Shown piece after piece: positions 1-8,375 of a stretch of DNA of 64,000 nt (its first letter is position 1; the number at the start of each line of letters is the position of its first letter). The DNA comes from Frigoribacterium faeni. Lineage in GTDB: Bacteria > Actinomycetota > Actinomycetes > Actinomycetales > Microbacteriaceae. The notes under the pieces were generated by a model. That model worked only from the letters and a program-made list of their open reading frames with translations. It had not been told where the DNA came from and searched no databases. The DNA is taken from assembly GCF_011761235.1 (NCBI RefSeq), contig NZ_JAAOYW010000002.1, positions 744,001-808,000 of the forward strand, given 5' to 3'. Both the position numbers and the translations under genes were made by a program.

Positions 1-1
1 C

Positions 2-64
2 GCCATCGCCGACTTCTTGGTCCGCGCCTCCCGAGCCTGGAGGGGGCTGACCGTCGGTGGATAA
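2..64 (+). CDS. possible C-terminal end of an upstream gene (partial)
   Basis: One forward frame is open from the window edge to a TAA at 62-64. It reads as a plausible alpha-helical tail (AIADFLVRASRAWRGLTVGG). It would overlap the GTG start of the next gene by 8 bases, a spacing typical of coupled genes. Twenty codons are too few to name a family, and the frame could be open by chance. Confidence 0.3.
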   Translation, partial: AIADFLVRASRAWRGLTVGG

Positions 65-263
65 CGACGTCAGGTCGAGACGGGAGGGGGCGGGACTCAC
101 CCAGGCCCAGCTGGCCGACCTCGTGGGGGTCTCCCGCCAGACCATCATCTCGATCGAACGCGGCAGGTACGACCCTGGTCTGCGACTCGCCTTCGACCTC
201 GCCGCCGCGCTCGAGGCCGAGCTCACGACCCTCTTCTTCCCCGTCGAAAGGCCCACCTCATGA
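57..263 (+). CDS. small XRE-family helix-turn-helix regulator
   Basis: A 68-residue protein that is almost entirely one Cro/C1-type helix-turn-helix. The fold core LTQAQLADLVGVSRQTIISIERG occupies about residues 14-36 and is followed by the usual YDPGLRLAFDLAAALE helix. Small regulators of this kind commonly sit directly upstream of a membrane protein gene that they control. The start is GTG, with a purine-rich GGAGGGGG about 10 bases upstream. The stop overlaps the next gene's ATG (ATGA at 260-263), so the two are almost certainly co-transcribed and translationally coupled. DNA binding is secure from the motif; the target is inferred to be its own operon. Confidence 0.85.
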   Translation: MDNDVRSRREGAGLTQAQLADLVGVSRQTIISIERGRYDPGLRLAFDLAAALEAELTTLFFPVERPTS

Positions 264-613
264 CCGTCGTCGTCATCGCAATGACCTTGTCCGTCCTCAT
301 CGCCGCGATGACGGCGGCCGCCGCCCGGGGGCTGCTGAAGGCCAACGGCGCGGTGGGCATCCGCACCGCCGCGACCATGAGGAGCCAGGAGGCCTGGCGC
401 GTCGCCCACGCGAGAGCACTTCCGACGACCGTGCTGACCGCCGCGATCGTCGTCGCTGCAGGCATCGTCCTCCTCCTCGTCGGCCTGCCCGAGGGCCAGA
501 TGGAGACAGCTGGCGGCATCCTCACCGCCGTGACCGTCGTGGGAGTCATCGGCGCCGCCGTGATCGCGCACCGTGCGGCGCAGCGGGTCGCAGCTGCGGA
601 ACGGCACGCGTGA
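260..613 (+). CDS. SdpI-family integral membrane protein
   Basis: A 117-residue protein with three hydrophobic segments (about residues 2-24, 57-77 and 87-105). The family signature GAVGIRTAATMRSQEAWRVAH lies between segments one and two. SdpI of Bacillus is the immunity protein against the SdpC killing factor and also a signalling receptor; actinobacterial members usually pair with a small HTH regulator, as here (ATGA overlap). No toxin gene resembling SdpC lies next to it, so immunity is only a family inference. It may simply be a membrane stress or signalling protein. Confidence 0.75.
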   Translation: MTVVVIAMTLSVLIAAMTAAAARGLLKANGAVGIRTAATMRSQEAWRVAHARALPTTVLTAAIVVAAGIVLLLVGLPEGQMETAGGILTAVTVVGVIGAAVIAHRAAQRVAAAERHA

Positions 614-707
614 CGCCGCACCCTCGTGCACGGCACGGCCACTGGGCTCGGTGCCCTGTACGACGTGCGGCATCCGCCGGCCTGCGCAGCGGGCACGGCT
701 CTGCCGG

Positions 708-1607
708 TCAGAGGGCGAGCAGGGCGATGCCGCCGAGCACGACGACCGAGGCCGTGAGCCGCTTCGCGACGGACCCCTCGCGCAGCACGAGGGCGCCGAA
801 GACGGCGACCATCACGACGCTGGTCTCGCGCGCCGGGGCGACGAGCGCGACCGGGGTCGTCTGGATCGCGACGAGCACGAGGATGTACGACAGCGGCGAC
901 AGCACCCCGAAGGCGAGCACGCGCGGCCAGTGCGCCCGGGCGACGTCGAGCAGCTCGCGGCGTCGGCGGCCGAGCGTCGCCGTGTAGAAGACGACCTCGA
1001 CGGCGGTGACGCCGACCATGAACGACACCGGCGAGAGCTCCCAGGTGCGCAGGGCGTGCGCGTCCCAGATCGTGTAGGAGGCGATGGCCAGGCCGGTCAG
1101 GAGGCCCCAGGCGATCCCGGGGTCGACCCGCCGCCTCCTTCGGGGTGCCCCGTCGGCGTCGACGACGGGTGCCGGCGACGACCCGGGGCGGCGGTCGATC
1201 AGACCGGTCGCGACGACTCCGGCGACGACGACGGCGATGCCCACCGCGGCGAGCGCCGACAGTCGTTCGCCGAGCAGGACGACGGCCAGCACGGCGCTGA
1301 CGGCCGGGCCGGTGCCCCGGGCGGTCGCGTAGACGGTGGAGAGCGACCCTGCCGCGTAGCCGCGCTGCAGCACGGTCATGTAGACGACGTGCAGCACGGC
1401 CGAGACGCCGGCGCCGAGGGCGAGGCCCGCGACGCTGCCGCCGAGCCCGCCGGTGAACGGGACGACGGGCAGCCAGAGCACGGCGCTGGCGACGGCGCCC
1501 CACCAGAGGAACGGCGTGCCGATGCGGCTGACACCGTGGGCGACGACGTTCCACGAGGCGTGGCAGACGGCCGCGGCGAGGACGAGGAACAGCGCGGTGG
1601 TGGACAT
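708..1607 (-). CDS. EamA/DMT-superfamily transporter
   Basis: About 299 residues with ten predicted hydrophobic helices arranged as two EamA repeats, typical of drug/metabolite exporters of the inner membrane. The second repeat begins near GIAWGLLTGLAIASYTIWDA. A basic, disordered linker (GSSPAPVVDADGAPRRRRR) separates the halves. The start is ATG at 1607 with GAAGGG just upstream, rather than the farther in-frame ATG at 1637. Substrate cannot be deduced. It stands alone, convergent with the SdpI pair and followed by about 95 non-coding bases. Confidence 0.85.
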   Translation of the reverse strand: MSTTALFLVLAAAVCHASWNVVAHGVSRIGTPFLWWGAVASAVLWLPVVPFTGGLGGSVAGLALGAGVSAVLHVVYMTVLQRGYAAGSLSTVYATARGTGPAVSAVLAVVLLGERLSALAAVGIAVVVAGVVATGLIDRRPGSSPAPVVDADGAPRRRRRVDPGIAWGLLTGLAIASYTIWDAHALRTWELSPVSFMVGVTAVEVVFYTATLGRRRRELLDVARAHWPRVLAFGVLSPLSYILVLVAIQTTPVALVAPARETSVVMVAVFGALVLREGSVAKRLTASVVVLGGIALLAL

Positions 1608-1901
1608 CTCGGGACCCTTCGACCCGACGCAGGGCACGTCGGCAGGATCCTCCAGGCTTTTGTCCGTTCAGATGACGGCGGGACGGTGGCGCCCTGCCGT
1701 GGCGCCGCTCGGACCAGTCGGGTCGTGGGACCCCGGAACCCTAGGCGCTGTCGGTCGGGACCCTAGCAGGTGCGGATGTCCGGCCAGGGGCCGGACAGAC
1801 GACACCGCACCGGGTCCCGTGCACGGCACCGGGTCTAGACGCGGTGCGGTGCACGGAACGCGGTGCGGTGCGGTGGTGCTGCTGCTGGTGGGCAGCTCGG
1901 C

Positions 1902-2072
1902 TCAGTGGCCGACCTTCTTGTCGGCGGCGTCGCCGGCCGAGTCGATCTTCTCGTCGTACTTGCCGCCGGTCTTCTGCGAGACGGCCTGCTCGGCCTTGTC
2001 GATGCCCGCGTCGGAGGCCTTCTCGCCCTTGTCGCTGTTGAGCGCGTCCTTGGCGCTGTCCATGAGACCCAT
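1902..2072 (-). CDS. MT0933/Rv0909-type small antitoxin-like protein
   Basis: A 56-residue, highly charged helical protein beginning MGLMDSAKDAL and containing the block KTGGKYDEKIDSAGDAADKK. This matches the pattern of the MT0933 antitoxin-like family (mycobacterial Rv0909), whose best-studied member pairs with a toxin. Start ATG at 2072 is preceded by GAGAGGA, a good ribosome-binding site. No toxin partner follows: downstream is non-coding DNA, upstream is an SDR gene. Actinobacteria often carry several orphan copies with CsbD-like stress behaviour, so a stress role is as likely as an antitoxin role. Confidence 0.7.
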   Translation of the reverse strand: MGLMDSAKDALNSDKGEKASDAGIDKAEQAVSQKTGGKYDEKIDSAGDAADKKVGH

Positions 2073-2215
2073 GTCGGTGTCCTCTCGTCGGCGGCCCGCC
2101 CGGTGCGGACCTCGGCCCAGGCCACTCCCCTCGGCGGCCGCGCGCCCGGCACGCCCAGCCACGTCACAGTCCCGGGCGACGGCGTACCCCGGCGGCGGCG
2201 TCGTACCCCGTCGCG

Positions 2216-3040
2216 TCAGAACCCGGTCGCCCGGCTGCGCTCCGCCCAGGTGTCGACGTCGGTGCGCAGGTCGTCGAGGGCGCCCGTGACGATGTCGACC
2301 GCGTCGTCGCCGAGCAGCAGCAGGTACGGCGCCTCGCCGGAGTCGACGGCGTCGACGAGCAGCCGGGCGCCGAGCACGGGGTCGCCGGGCTGGGTGCCGT
2401 CGCTGGTGTCGTTCTCCTTGCGGCGCCTGCCCGCGGTCTCGGCGTAGTCGTCGATGGGCGTCGCGGACTGCGTGAGCGACCGGCCCGAGAAGTCGGTGCG
2501 GAAGCTGCCGGGCTCGACCACCACGGCCTGGATCCCGAGCGGGGCCAGCTCGGTGCGCAGCGCCATGGTCATCTGCTCGATGGCGGCCTTGACGGCGCCG
2601 TAGTAGCCCGACCCCGGCCCGGTGCGCCGTGCACCGATCGACGACAAGTTGACGATCGTGCCCGAGCGCCGCGAGCGCATCCCGGGCAGCACGGCCTTGA
2701 TCGTCCGGACGCTGCCGTGGAAGTGCGTGTCGAAGAGCCGCAGCACGTCGGCCTCGTCGCCCTCCTCGACGGCGGACCGGTACCCGTAGCCGGCGTTGTT
2801 GACGAGCACGTCGACGCCGCCGAAGCGCTCGGTCGCCGCGGCCACGGCCGCCTCGACCTGCTGCGGGTCCGTGACGTCGAGCGCCGCCGCGAGCGCGTGG
2901 TCCGGGCGGGCGTCCGCGATGTCCTGCACGGCGGCGACGTCGCGGGCGGTGACGACGACGTCGTGGCCGCGGGCCAGCGCCTCCTCGGCGAACGCGCGTC
3001 CCAGTCCGGTGGAGCAGCCGGTGATGAGCCAGGTCGACAT
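2216..3040 (-). CDS. SDR-family oxidoreductase
   Basis: A 274-residue classical short-chain dehydrogenase. The cofactor motif TGCSTGLG is at about residues 6-13, NNAG at about 85-88, and the catalytic YYGAVK (Tyr and Lys) near residue 150, followed by the PG of the substrate loop. The charged TARD after beta-2 suggests NADP(H) preference. The start chosen is ATG at 3040, where AGGAAGAGGA precedes it; the longer open frame to 3187 lacks homology-like sequence. Substrate is unknown. The gene is probably monocistronic. Confidence 0.88.
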   Translation of the reverse strand: MSTWLITGCSTGLGRAFAEEALARGHDVVVTARDVAAVQDIADARPDHALAAALDVTDPQQVEAAVAAATERFGGVDVLVNNAGYGYRSAVEEGDEADVLRLFDTHFHGSVRTIKAVLPGMRSRRSGTIVNLSSIGARRTGPGSGYYGAVKAAIEQMTMALRTELAPLGIQAVVVEPGSFRTDFSGRSLTQSATPIDDYAETAGRRRKENDTSDGTQPGDPVLGARLLVDAVDSGEAPYLLLLGDDAVDIVTGALDDLRTDVDTWAERSRATGF

Positions 3041-3216
3041 GGTCGGTCCTCTTCCTGTCGTGGTGGGGGGCGCCTCCTCGATCGGGGCGTCCTGGGCCGG
3101 GTCCCATGCAACCCCGGGTCCCGCGTCGGTGCCAGGTACGGGCGGGCCCCCTCCTGCCCGCTCCTGACGCCGCACCTGCCGCCGCACGGCGTCGACCCCG
3201 CCAGTACGATCGCGCC

Positions 3217-3717
3217 ATGGGGACCGAGGGCGAGACGACCGTGCTGTTCGAGACGAAGGCGGGTGCGGTGTGGGTGTTCCCGGCCGTGATGGCCGTGGCG
3301 CTCCTCCTCGTGGTGCTGGGCGGGCGGCCCCGGACGGACGCTCTCGGCACCGTCGTCCTGGTCGTGCTGGGCGCCTTCATGGCCTTCATCGCGGTCGTCG
3401 TCAAGAAGAGCTGGTTCCGTCTCTACGCTGACCGCATCGAGCACGCCTCGCTGACCGGCACGGCGAAGGTGCTGTGGTTCCGCGACGTGGAGGAGGCGGT
3501 GCTGCGCGAGGCCCCCTTCGGCGGCGGGCCGACCCTGAAGGTGCGCTCGACGACCGGGGAGGTGCTCAGCTGGGACGCCAACCCGAAGCACGACGACGAC
3601 GGCCACCGCATCGAGAAGAAGATCAAGGCCGTCTACGAGGCCCTCGTCGCGTACGGCGTCGAGGTGGACTCGCTCAACTACATGCGGACGGGCCCGTTCC
3701 GCATGTGGCGGGTCTGA
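3217..3717 (+). CDS. membrane protein with a PH-like cytoplasmic domain
   Basis: A 166-residue protein with two adjacent transmembrane helices (about residues 16-34 and 45-62). A soluble beta-rich domain follows and begins KSWFRLYADRIEHASL, the typical first strand of bacterial PH (bPH) domains. The C-terminal part contains a helix (HRIEKKIKAVYEALVAYG). Function is unknown for this class; it may scaffold at the membrane. The ATG at 3217 is preferred because upstream codons lack similarity and the first helix then starts naturally. Confidence 0.65.
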   Translation: MGTEGETTVLFETKAGAVWVFPAVMAVALLLVVLGGRPRTDALGTVVLVVLGAFMAFIAVVVKKSWFRLYADRIEHASLTGTAKVLWFRDVEEAVLREAPFGGGPTLKVRSTTGEVLSWDANPKHDDDGHRIEKKIKAVYEALVAYGVEVDSLNYMRTGPFRMWRV

Positions 3718-3738
3718 CGCTCCCGCGACGAGCCCGGC

Positions 3739-3822
3739 TCAGCCGACCACCACCGGCAGCGTGAGCTCCATCGTGGTCCCGTCCGGCGACGTGGCGGCGA
3801 CCCGGACGTCGCCGCCGTGACC
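3739..3822 (-). pseudogene. remnant: C-terminal tail of a sensor histidine kinase
   Basis: On the minus strand the last 27 codons before the TGA at 3739-3741 read GHGGDVRVAATSPDGTTMEL followed by TLPVVVG. This is the ordinary ending of a HATPase_c domain (HGG, then the strands ending in LP). Nothing of the rest of a kinase (DHp helix, N, G1 or G2 boxes) precedes it: upstream of the HGG block the sequence switches to a different gene on the other strand. I read it as the surviving 3' end of a deleted kinase gene. Confidence 0.5.
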
Positions 3823-4004
3823 TGCGCGTTCCGGTGACGGTCGTGGTCGTCCTCCTCGCCCTCGCGGGCACGGGTGCGCTCGGCGCGCGCCTGGGACGAG
3901 GAGGCGTCGGTCGCGCGACCGTGCGGGTGATCGTCGGCGGGGCGCTCGCCCTCGCCGCCACGTACCTCGTGGGCACCCTGCTGGGCACCTCCGGCATCGC
4001 GTGA
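3822..4004 (+). pseudogene. remnant: C-terminal end of a VIT1/CCC1-type transporter
   Basis: The plus-strand frame ending in TGA at 4002-4004 reads LRVPVTVVVVLLALAGTGAL and, further on, GRATVRVIVGGALALAATYL and VGTLLGTSGIA. This is the last two membrane helices of the VIT family of vacuolar-type iron/manganese transporters. No upstream part exists: the similarity begins at about base 3822, exactly where the kinase tail on the other strand begins. There is no plausible start codon with a ribosome-binding site. The best reading is a truncated, dead gene. Confidence 0.5.
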
Positions 4005-4092
4005 GCGCGTCTCCGGTCACAGACGACCCGAGTACAGCTGACCCCGGGAGCACCGGCTCCCGCCGCACCCCATCCCCCGACAGGAGACGCCC

Positions 4093-4497
4093 ATGCCCCT
4101 CATCAGGATCGACCTCGTCGAAGGCCGCTCGGACGAGCAGATCGCCGCGATCGGCGACACCCTCATGCGCACGCTCGTCGACGTCTACGGCCTGCCCGAG
4201 CGCGACCGGTTCCAGATCGTCACCGAGCACGCGCCCGGCCGCCTCACCGCGCTCGACGTCGGGCTCGGCATCGAGCGCTCCGAGCAGGTCGTCGTCATCC
4301 AGATCACCACCCAGGCCGGGCGCAGCACCGACGAGAAGCAGGAGTTCTTCCGCGTCCTCGCCGAGAACCTGGCCGCGGTCGGAGTCGCCGGCGAGGACCT
4401 CGTGATCGGCTTCGTCGAGAACACCCCGGCCGACTGGTCGTTCGGCTTCGGCCGCGCCCAGTACGTGACGGGCGAGCTCGCGAAGCCGGGCAGCTGA
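4093..4497 (+). CDS. tautomerase-family protein
   Basis: A 134-residue protein starting MPLIRIDLVEGRSDEQIAAI, with the proline directly after the initiator methionine that serves as catalytic base in 4-oxalocrotonate tautomerase enzymes. The length fits the longer tautomerase_2 subgroup rather than the 62-residue 4-OT subunit. The later helices (STDEKQEFFRVLAENLA) and the ending DWSFGFGRAQYV fit this subgroup. The start is supported by ACAGGAGAC eight bases upstream. It follows the transporter remnant by 88 bases and precedes a large hairpin; the physiological substrate is unknown. Confidence 0.85.
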   Translation: MPLIRIDLVEGRSDEQIAAIGDTLMRTLVDVYGLPERDRFQIVTEHAPGRLTALDVGLGIERSEQVVVIQITTQAGRSTDEKQEFFRVLAENLAAVGVAGEDLVIGFVENTPADWSFGFGRAQYVTGELAKPGS

Positions 4498-4570
4498 CGA
4501 CGCCCCCTTCCCGCCGCCGCGGGTGCGCGACGGGGCCGACGGTGCCGCCGCCGCCCCCCTCCCCGCCGCC

Positions 4571-4630
4571 GCACCCCGAAGTGGACGATGCACCCCGAAA
4601 CGACGGGGTGCATGGTCCACTTCGGGGTGC
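4571..4630. repeat. 60-base near-perfect palindrome (long hairpin)
   Basis: Two 26-base arms (GCACCCCGAAGTGGAC and ATGCACCCC separated by one base, with their reverse complement) differ at one position and flank an 8-base loop. The element lies between two convergent genes and could act as a bidirectional terminator, though neither side has a T-tract. GCACCCCGAA is repeated within each arm. The arms are longer than a terminator needs, which suggests a dispersed palindromic element. Confidence 0.75.
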
Positions 4631-4761
4631 GAGAGCAGCGCCGGGTCGCTCGGGGGTGCGAGAGCCGCGCCGACCCGCCCGGGCGGAGGTGCGAAGCCCG
4701 CGCCGCGTCGGCCCCGCCGCGCAGGTGCGCGACGGGGCCGACGGTGCTCAGCGGCAGGGGC

Positions 4762-7700
4762 CTAGTCGGCCCGCACCTCGCCGCGAGACGGAGCAGGCGC
4801 CAGACCGGCCAGCGCGGACAGCCCACCGGCACCGGCCTCGGACACCGCCTCGGCCTCCCCCGCAGCCCGGCGCCGCGCCGTCACGGCGGCGACCCCGAGG
4901 CAGAGCAGCGCCAGGGCGAGCGTCAGCAGCACGCCCGTGACGAGGCCGGGACCGGTGTAGGCGAGGTCGGAACCGGCGGCACCGGACCCCGAGCCGGTCG
5001 CGATCGGCGACGCACCGGAGGCGGCGGGCACGACCGGCACCGCGCCTCCTGCGCCCGTGCCGGCTCCGCCGCCCGCACCGGCACCGGGCACGGCGGGCTG
5101 ACCGGGCACGGTCGGCTCACCGGGCACGACGGGCCCGTCCGGGTCGACGGGGGCCGGCACGACGACCTCGGCGCCCACCCGGTAGCTCGCCGTCGCGGTC
5201 AGGCCGGAGCCCGCCCCGAGCGCGCTCACCGTGCGGACCCCGTCGGGGGCGTCGGCCGCGATCGTGCTGACCAGCGCGAACGAGCCGGCCGAGTCGGCGA
5301 CGACGGTCTCGACGAGGGGCTCGCCGGCGTCGACGACCGCGACCGTCGGCGCACCGTCGGCCGTCGCGGCCTGCGGGGCGATGGTGACCGCGACCGCCTC
5401 GCCGACCCGGAAGCCCGAGCCCGAGATGGTCAGCGACTGGCCCTGCTGCACGACGTCGTCCGACACCGTGAGCGTGCCGGCCTCGGCCTGCGCCTCGGCA
5501 CAGGCGTCGCCCTGCACGCCGACGGCCGGGGCCATCGGCAGCACGGCGGCGGGCGCCGTGGCCGTCTCCGGCGTGACGACCGCGTCGTCCTCGCGCACCG
5601 TCACCCAGCCGAAGCTGTCGCCGATGGTCGAGCCCTCCTGCGTGTTCGAGATGGTCGCGCGGAACCGGGACGTCGCGGTCGGGCTCGACGCGTCGTCGCC
5701 CGTCGTCGGCACCGTGACGACCTTGCAGGTCTCGCCGGGGGCGAAGGTCAGCGGCCGCATCGCGACGTCGACCTTGCCGCTCGGCGTGCCGATCGCGCTG
5801 AACCACGCGGTGGTGGGGGCGTCGGAGGCGCGGCTCAGCAGCACCGGGACGTCCACCGACCCGAGGCCGTCGCCCTCCTCGACCGCCACGTCGGGCACCG
5901 AGAGGAACGGCCTCGTCGACACGGCGGCCGTGCCGACGCTCGGCGCGCCGAGGAACGACAGGTCGCTGAGCAGGGCGCCTCCGGCGGTGCGGGGAGCCGT
6001 GAAGCGCACCTCGCGCACGTCGGTCAGGTCGACCCCGGTGAACGACGCGACCGGGATCTCGAGCTGCTGCATGATCAGCTTTCGCAGCGGCGTCCGCGTG
6101 CCGGGCAGCACCTGCAGGGCGTCGCCGAACTCCGACGCGGGCAGGCTCGCCGAGCCGCCCTGGCCGTCGACGAGGGTCACGACGAGCTCGGCGCGGGTCG
6201 CGACGGTCTCGTCGGGGCTGACGCGGAACGACAGCCGCTCGGTGCCCGACACGTCGGTCGAGCCGCCGGGCATCGGCACGCGCAGCTCGGCGGGGGCCGC
6301 CGTGGCGGACGCGGGCTCGGTCCATGTGAAGCGCAGCGACGGGGTGGTCGGCACCGACGGCGCGAAGTTCGCCGGGGTGAAGTCGGGCACCTGCGCCGAG
6401 AGCAGCGAGGTCGCGCAGTACGGCTGGGTGCCGGGCACGGGGCGACCGGCGAGGCTGGCGCACCAGGTGTACGTCCCGGCGCCGGCCACGCGCACGGCGG
6501 GGTCGGGCGTCGCGAACGTCTGCACGTCGAGGCGGGTCGAGGCGGGCTGCGAGGCGGTGACGCGCACGTCGGCGCGGCCGGCCGAGGCGGGCACGGCGTC
6601 CGAGCCGTCGAACATCGGCAGGAACTGCTGCTCGCCGCCCATCGTCAGGCGGAAGAAGCCGGACAGGTAGGCGGTGCCGACGTCGTACTGCTCGTCGTCG
6701 GTGAGGCGGGCGGGCGCCGTGCCGTAGCCGCAGTCGGGGTCGACCTGCGGGCGGTCCTGGGCGGCCCAGTCGTCGCTGGCCGAGTACGCGTACTTGCTGG
6801 GCGTCCACGTCGTGTTGAAGAAGTTGTGGTTCGTGCCCATCACGAGCACCGACGAGCGCAGCACGTCGTCGCCGTAGGCGAGGCGCGAGTCGTCGAAGAA
6901 GTGCTGGCCCTGCAGGTTCGACACGTCGCCGTCGCAGTACGGCAGCACGACGGCCATGGGCACGTCGGGCAGCGTCATGCGGCCGAAGTCGGTCGGGGCG
7001 AGGGGCAGCACGGCCTCGATGCCGAAGGGGTCGGGCAGCTCGGCGTTGAGCAGGGCGGCGCGCACGGCGCCGTCACCGCCGCGCGAGTGCCCCATCAGCC
7101 CGACGTGGTCGAGGTCGAGCCGACCGATCAGCGCCGGGCTGAGACCGGCCGCGGTGCCGACGTTCGCCTGCTCGAGCAGCGCGAGGTGGTCGAGGATCAG
7201 CTGCGCGCGGGCGACCGCGCCGTTGTCGTCGGACAGCGTGCCGTCGAGGGCGTTGATCGCGTTGGCCGAGATCGACACGACGGCGTAGCCCTGGCTGGCG
7301 AGCACGTCGGCCGCGCCCTGGTAGCCGAGCCAGCTCTCGACGTCGACCTGGTCGGGGTTGCAGGGCCAGGCCAGCGGGTTGCGGGTGCCGCCCGAGCACG
7401 AGGTGTGGCGCCCGTGCAGGAACATCACCACGGGCCGCTCGCCCGCCGCGCCGACGGGCATCGTGACCGAGGCGCGCATCTCGCCGAGGCGGCCGAAGCC
7501 GCGGATCTCGGCGGCCTCGTCGCCCAGGTCGTAGTCGAGGCGCTCGGTCGCGTACGCGCCGAGGGCAGCGGGCTCCGCGTCGAGCAGCCGGGCCGCGGCG
7601 GCGCCGTCGTCCGGGGCGGACGGGGCGGACGTCGCGGGCGGGGGCGTGGCCTGGCGGCGCTGCGCCGAGCCCGAGGAGGCGGCGGCCGGGTCGGCCTCGC

Positions 7701-8118
7701 CCGTCCAGCCGACCTCCACCGAGGAGGCGGTGGCCGCGGCGGCCGCGGCCGTCACGACGGTGAGGGTGAGGCCGTCGAGGCTCTGTGCGGCGACGCCGAG
7801 CTCCACCCCGTCGGCCCACAGCGTGGGGGCCGCGCTGCGCTGCTCGACGGGGACGTCGAGGGTCTTGGTGACGACGAAGCCGCCCGCGGCCGGGGTGACG
7901 GTCCAGTCCGCCCCCTGGGCGAGCGTGGCGACGGCGGGAGGCGCGGCGGCGGCGGGGGCGCCGAGCGCGAGGGTGCCCGCGGCGACGCAGAGCGTGGTCG
8001 CCACCGCGACGCGGCGCCACAGGCGGTCGAGCGGGCGGGAGGCGGGTCGGTCGGGCGATCGGTCGGCGGGGCGCCGGGAGGCAGGCCTGCGGGCAGGCCG
8101 GGAGGATGACGAGGGCAC
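4762..8118 (-). CDS. large secreted alpha/beta hydrolase with Calx-beta domain and LAYTG anchor
   Basis: About 1118 residues. A basic N-terminus and a hydrophobic stretch ending in APAAAA form a long signal peptide. A middle alpha/beta-hydrolase domain carries VVMFLHGRHTSCSGG (oxyanion region) and the nucleophile elbow GHSRGGDG. Later comes a Calx-beta-like domain (FLSVPDVAVEEGDGLGSVDV) and a beta domain with SGSGFRVGEAVAVT. The end is a Gly/Pro-rich linker, LAYTGPG, a hydrophobic helix and an RRR tail, i.e. a sorting signal of the LAxTG type used by class E sortases. Start is GTG at 8118 with AGGAG four bases upstream. Likely a wall-displayed esterase or lipase; substrate unknown. Confidence 0.8.
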   Translation of the reverse strand: MPSSSSRPARRPASRRPADRSPDRPASRPLDRLWRRVAVATTLCVAAGTLALGAPAAAAPPAVATLAQGADWTVTPAAGGFVVTKTLDVPVEQRSAAPTLWADGVELGVAAQSLDGLTLTVVTAAAAAATASSVEVGWTGEADPAAASSGSAQRRQATPPPATSAPSAPDDGAAAARLLDAEPAALGAYATERLDYDLGDEAAEIRGFGRLGEMRASVTMPVGAAGERPVVMFLHGRHTSCSGGTRNPLAWPCNPDQVDVESWLGYQGAADVLASQGYAVVSISANAINALDGTLSDDNGAVARAQLILDHLALLEQANVGTAAGLSPALIGRLDLDHVGLMGHSRGGDGAVRAALLNAELPDPFGIEAVLPLAPTDFGRMTLPDVPMAVVLPYCDGDVSNLQGQHFFDDSRLAYGDDVLRSSVLVMGTNHNFFNTTWTPSKYAYSASDDWAAQDRPQVDPDCGYGTAPARLTDDEQYDVGTAYLSGFFRLTMGGEQQFLPMFDGSDAVPASAGRADVRVTASQPASTRLDVQTFATPDPAVRVAGAGTYTWCASLAGRPVPGTQPYCATSLLSAQVPDFTPANFAPSVPTTPSLRFTWTEPASATAAPAELRVPMPGGSTDVSGTERLSFRVSPDETVATRAELVVTLVDGQGGSASLPASEFGDALQVLPGTRTPLRKLIMQQLEIPVASFTGVDLTDVREVRFTAPRTAGGALLSDLSFLGAPSVGTAAVSTRPFLSVPDVAVEEGDGLGSVDVPVLLSRASDAPTTAWFSAIGTPSGKVDVAMRPLTFAPGETCKVVTVPTTGDDASSPTATSRFRATISNTQEGSTIGDSFGWVTVREDDAVVTPETATAPAAVLPMAPAVGVQGDACAEAQAEAGTLTVSDDVVQQGQSLTISGSGFRVGEAVAVTIAPQAATADGAPTVAVVDAGEPLVETVVADSAGSFALVSTIAADAPDGVRTVSALGAGSGLTATASYRVGAEVVVPAPVDPDGPVVPGEPTVPGQPAVPGAGAGGGAGTGAGGAVPVVPAASGASPIATGSGSGAAGSDLAYTGPGLVTGVLLTLALALLCLGVAAVTARRRAAGEAEAVSEAGAGGLSALAGLAPAPSRGEVRAD

Positions 8119-8251
8119 GGATCTCCTGGGTGAGGGGGGAGGAGCGGGACAGGTCGTCCACCCCCGGGGCGCAGGCGGCGTGCTCTCCGTCGACCCGATC
8201 CAGGGTGGATCCAGGGGAACCATAAAGGCGATGCACAGGCTGCAGGCGGTT

Positions 8252-8261
8252 TTGTATACAA
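8252..8261. promoter_or_regulatory. candidate operator TTGTATACAA
   Basis: A perfect 10-base palindrome in an AT-poor background, about 135 bases upstream of the large hydrolase gene and about 120 bases past the antiporter stop. TGTATACA-type palindromes are recognised by several GntR-family regulators. No such regulator is adjacent, so this is a candidate only. Confidence 0.35.
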
Positions 8262-8375
8262 CCTTCACGCCGCCGAAACGACCCCGAAACGCGGGGCGCC
8301 GCGGCCGCCCGCCGACCTGCCCGGCCGCACCGCGCCTCCTGGTCCGACAGCTCCTCGAGAGCCGCCCCGCGCCTC

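Noticed and set aside
4588-8109. 1173-codon open frame on the plus strand
   Set aside because: It runs antisense to the large hydrolase gene. Composition is Arg/Gly/Ala-biased with no domain pattern, the usual shadow of G/C-ending codons.
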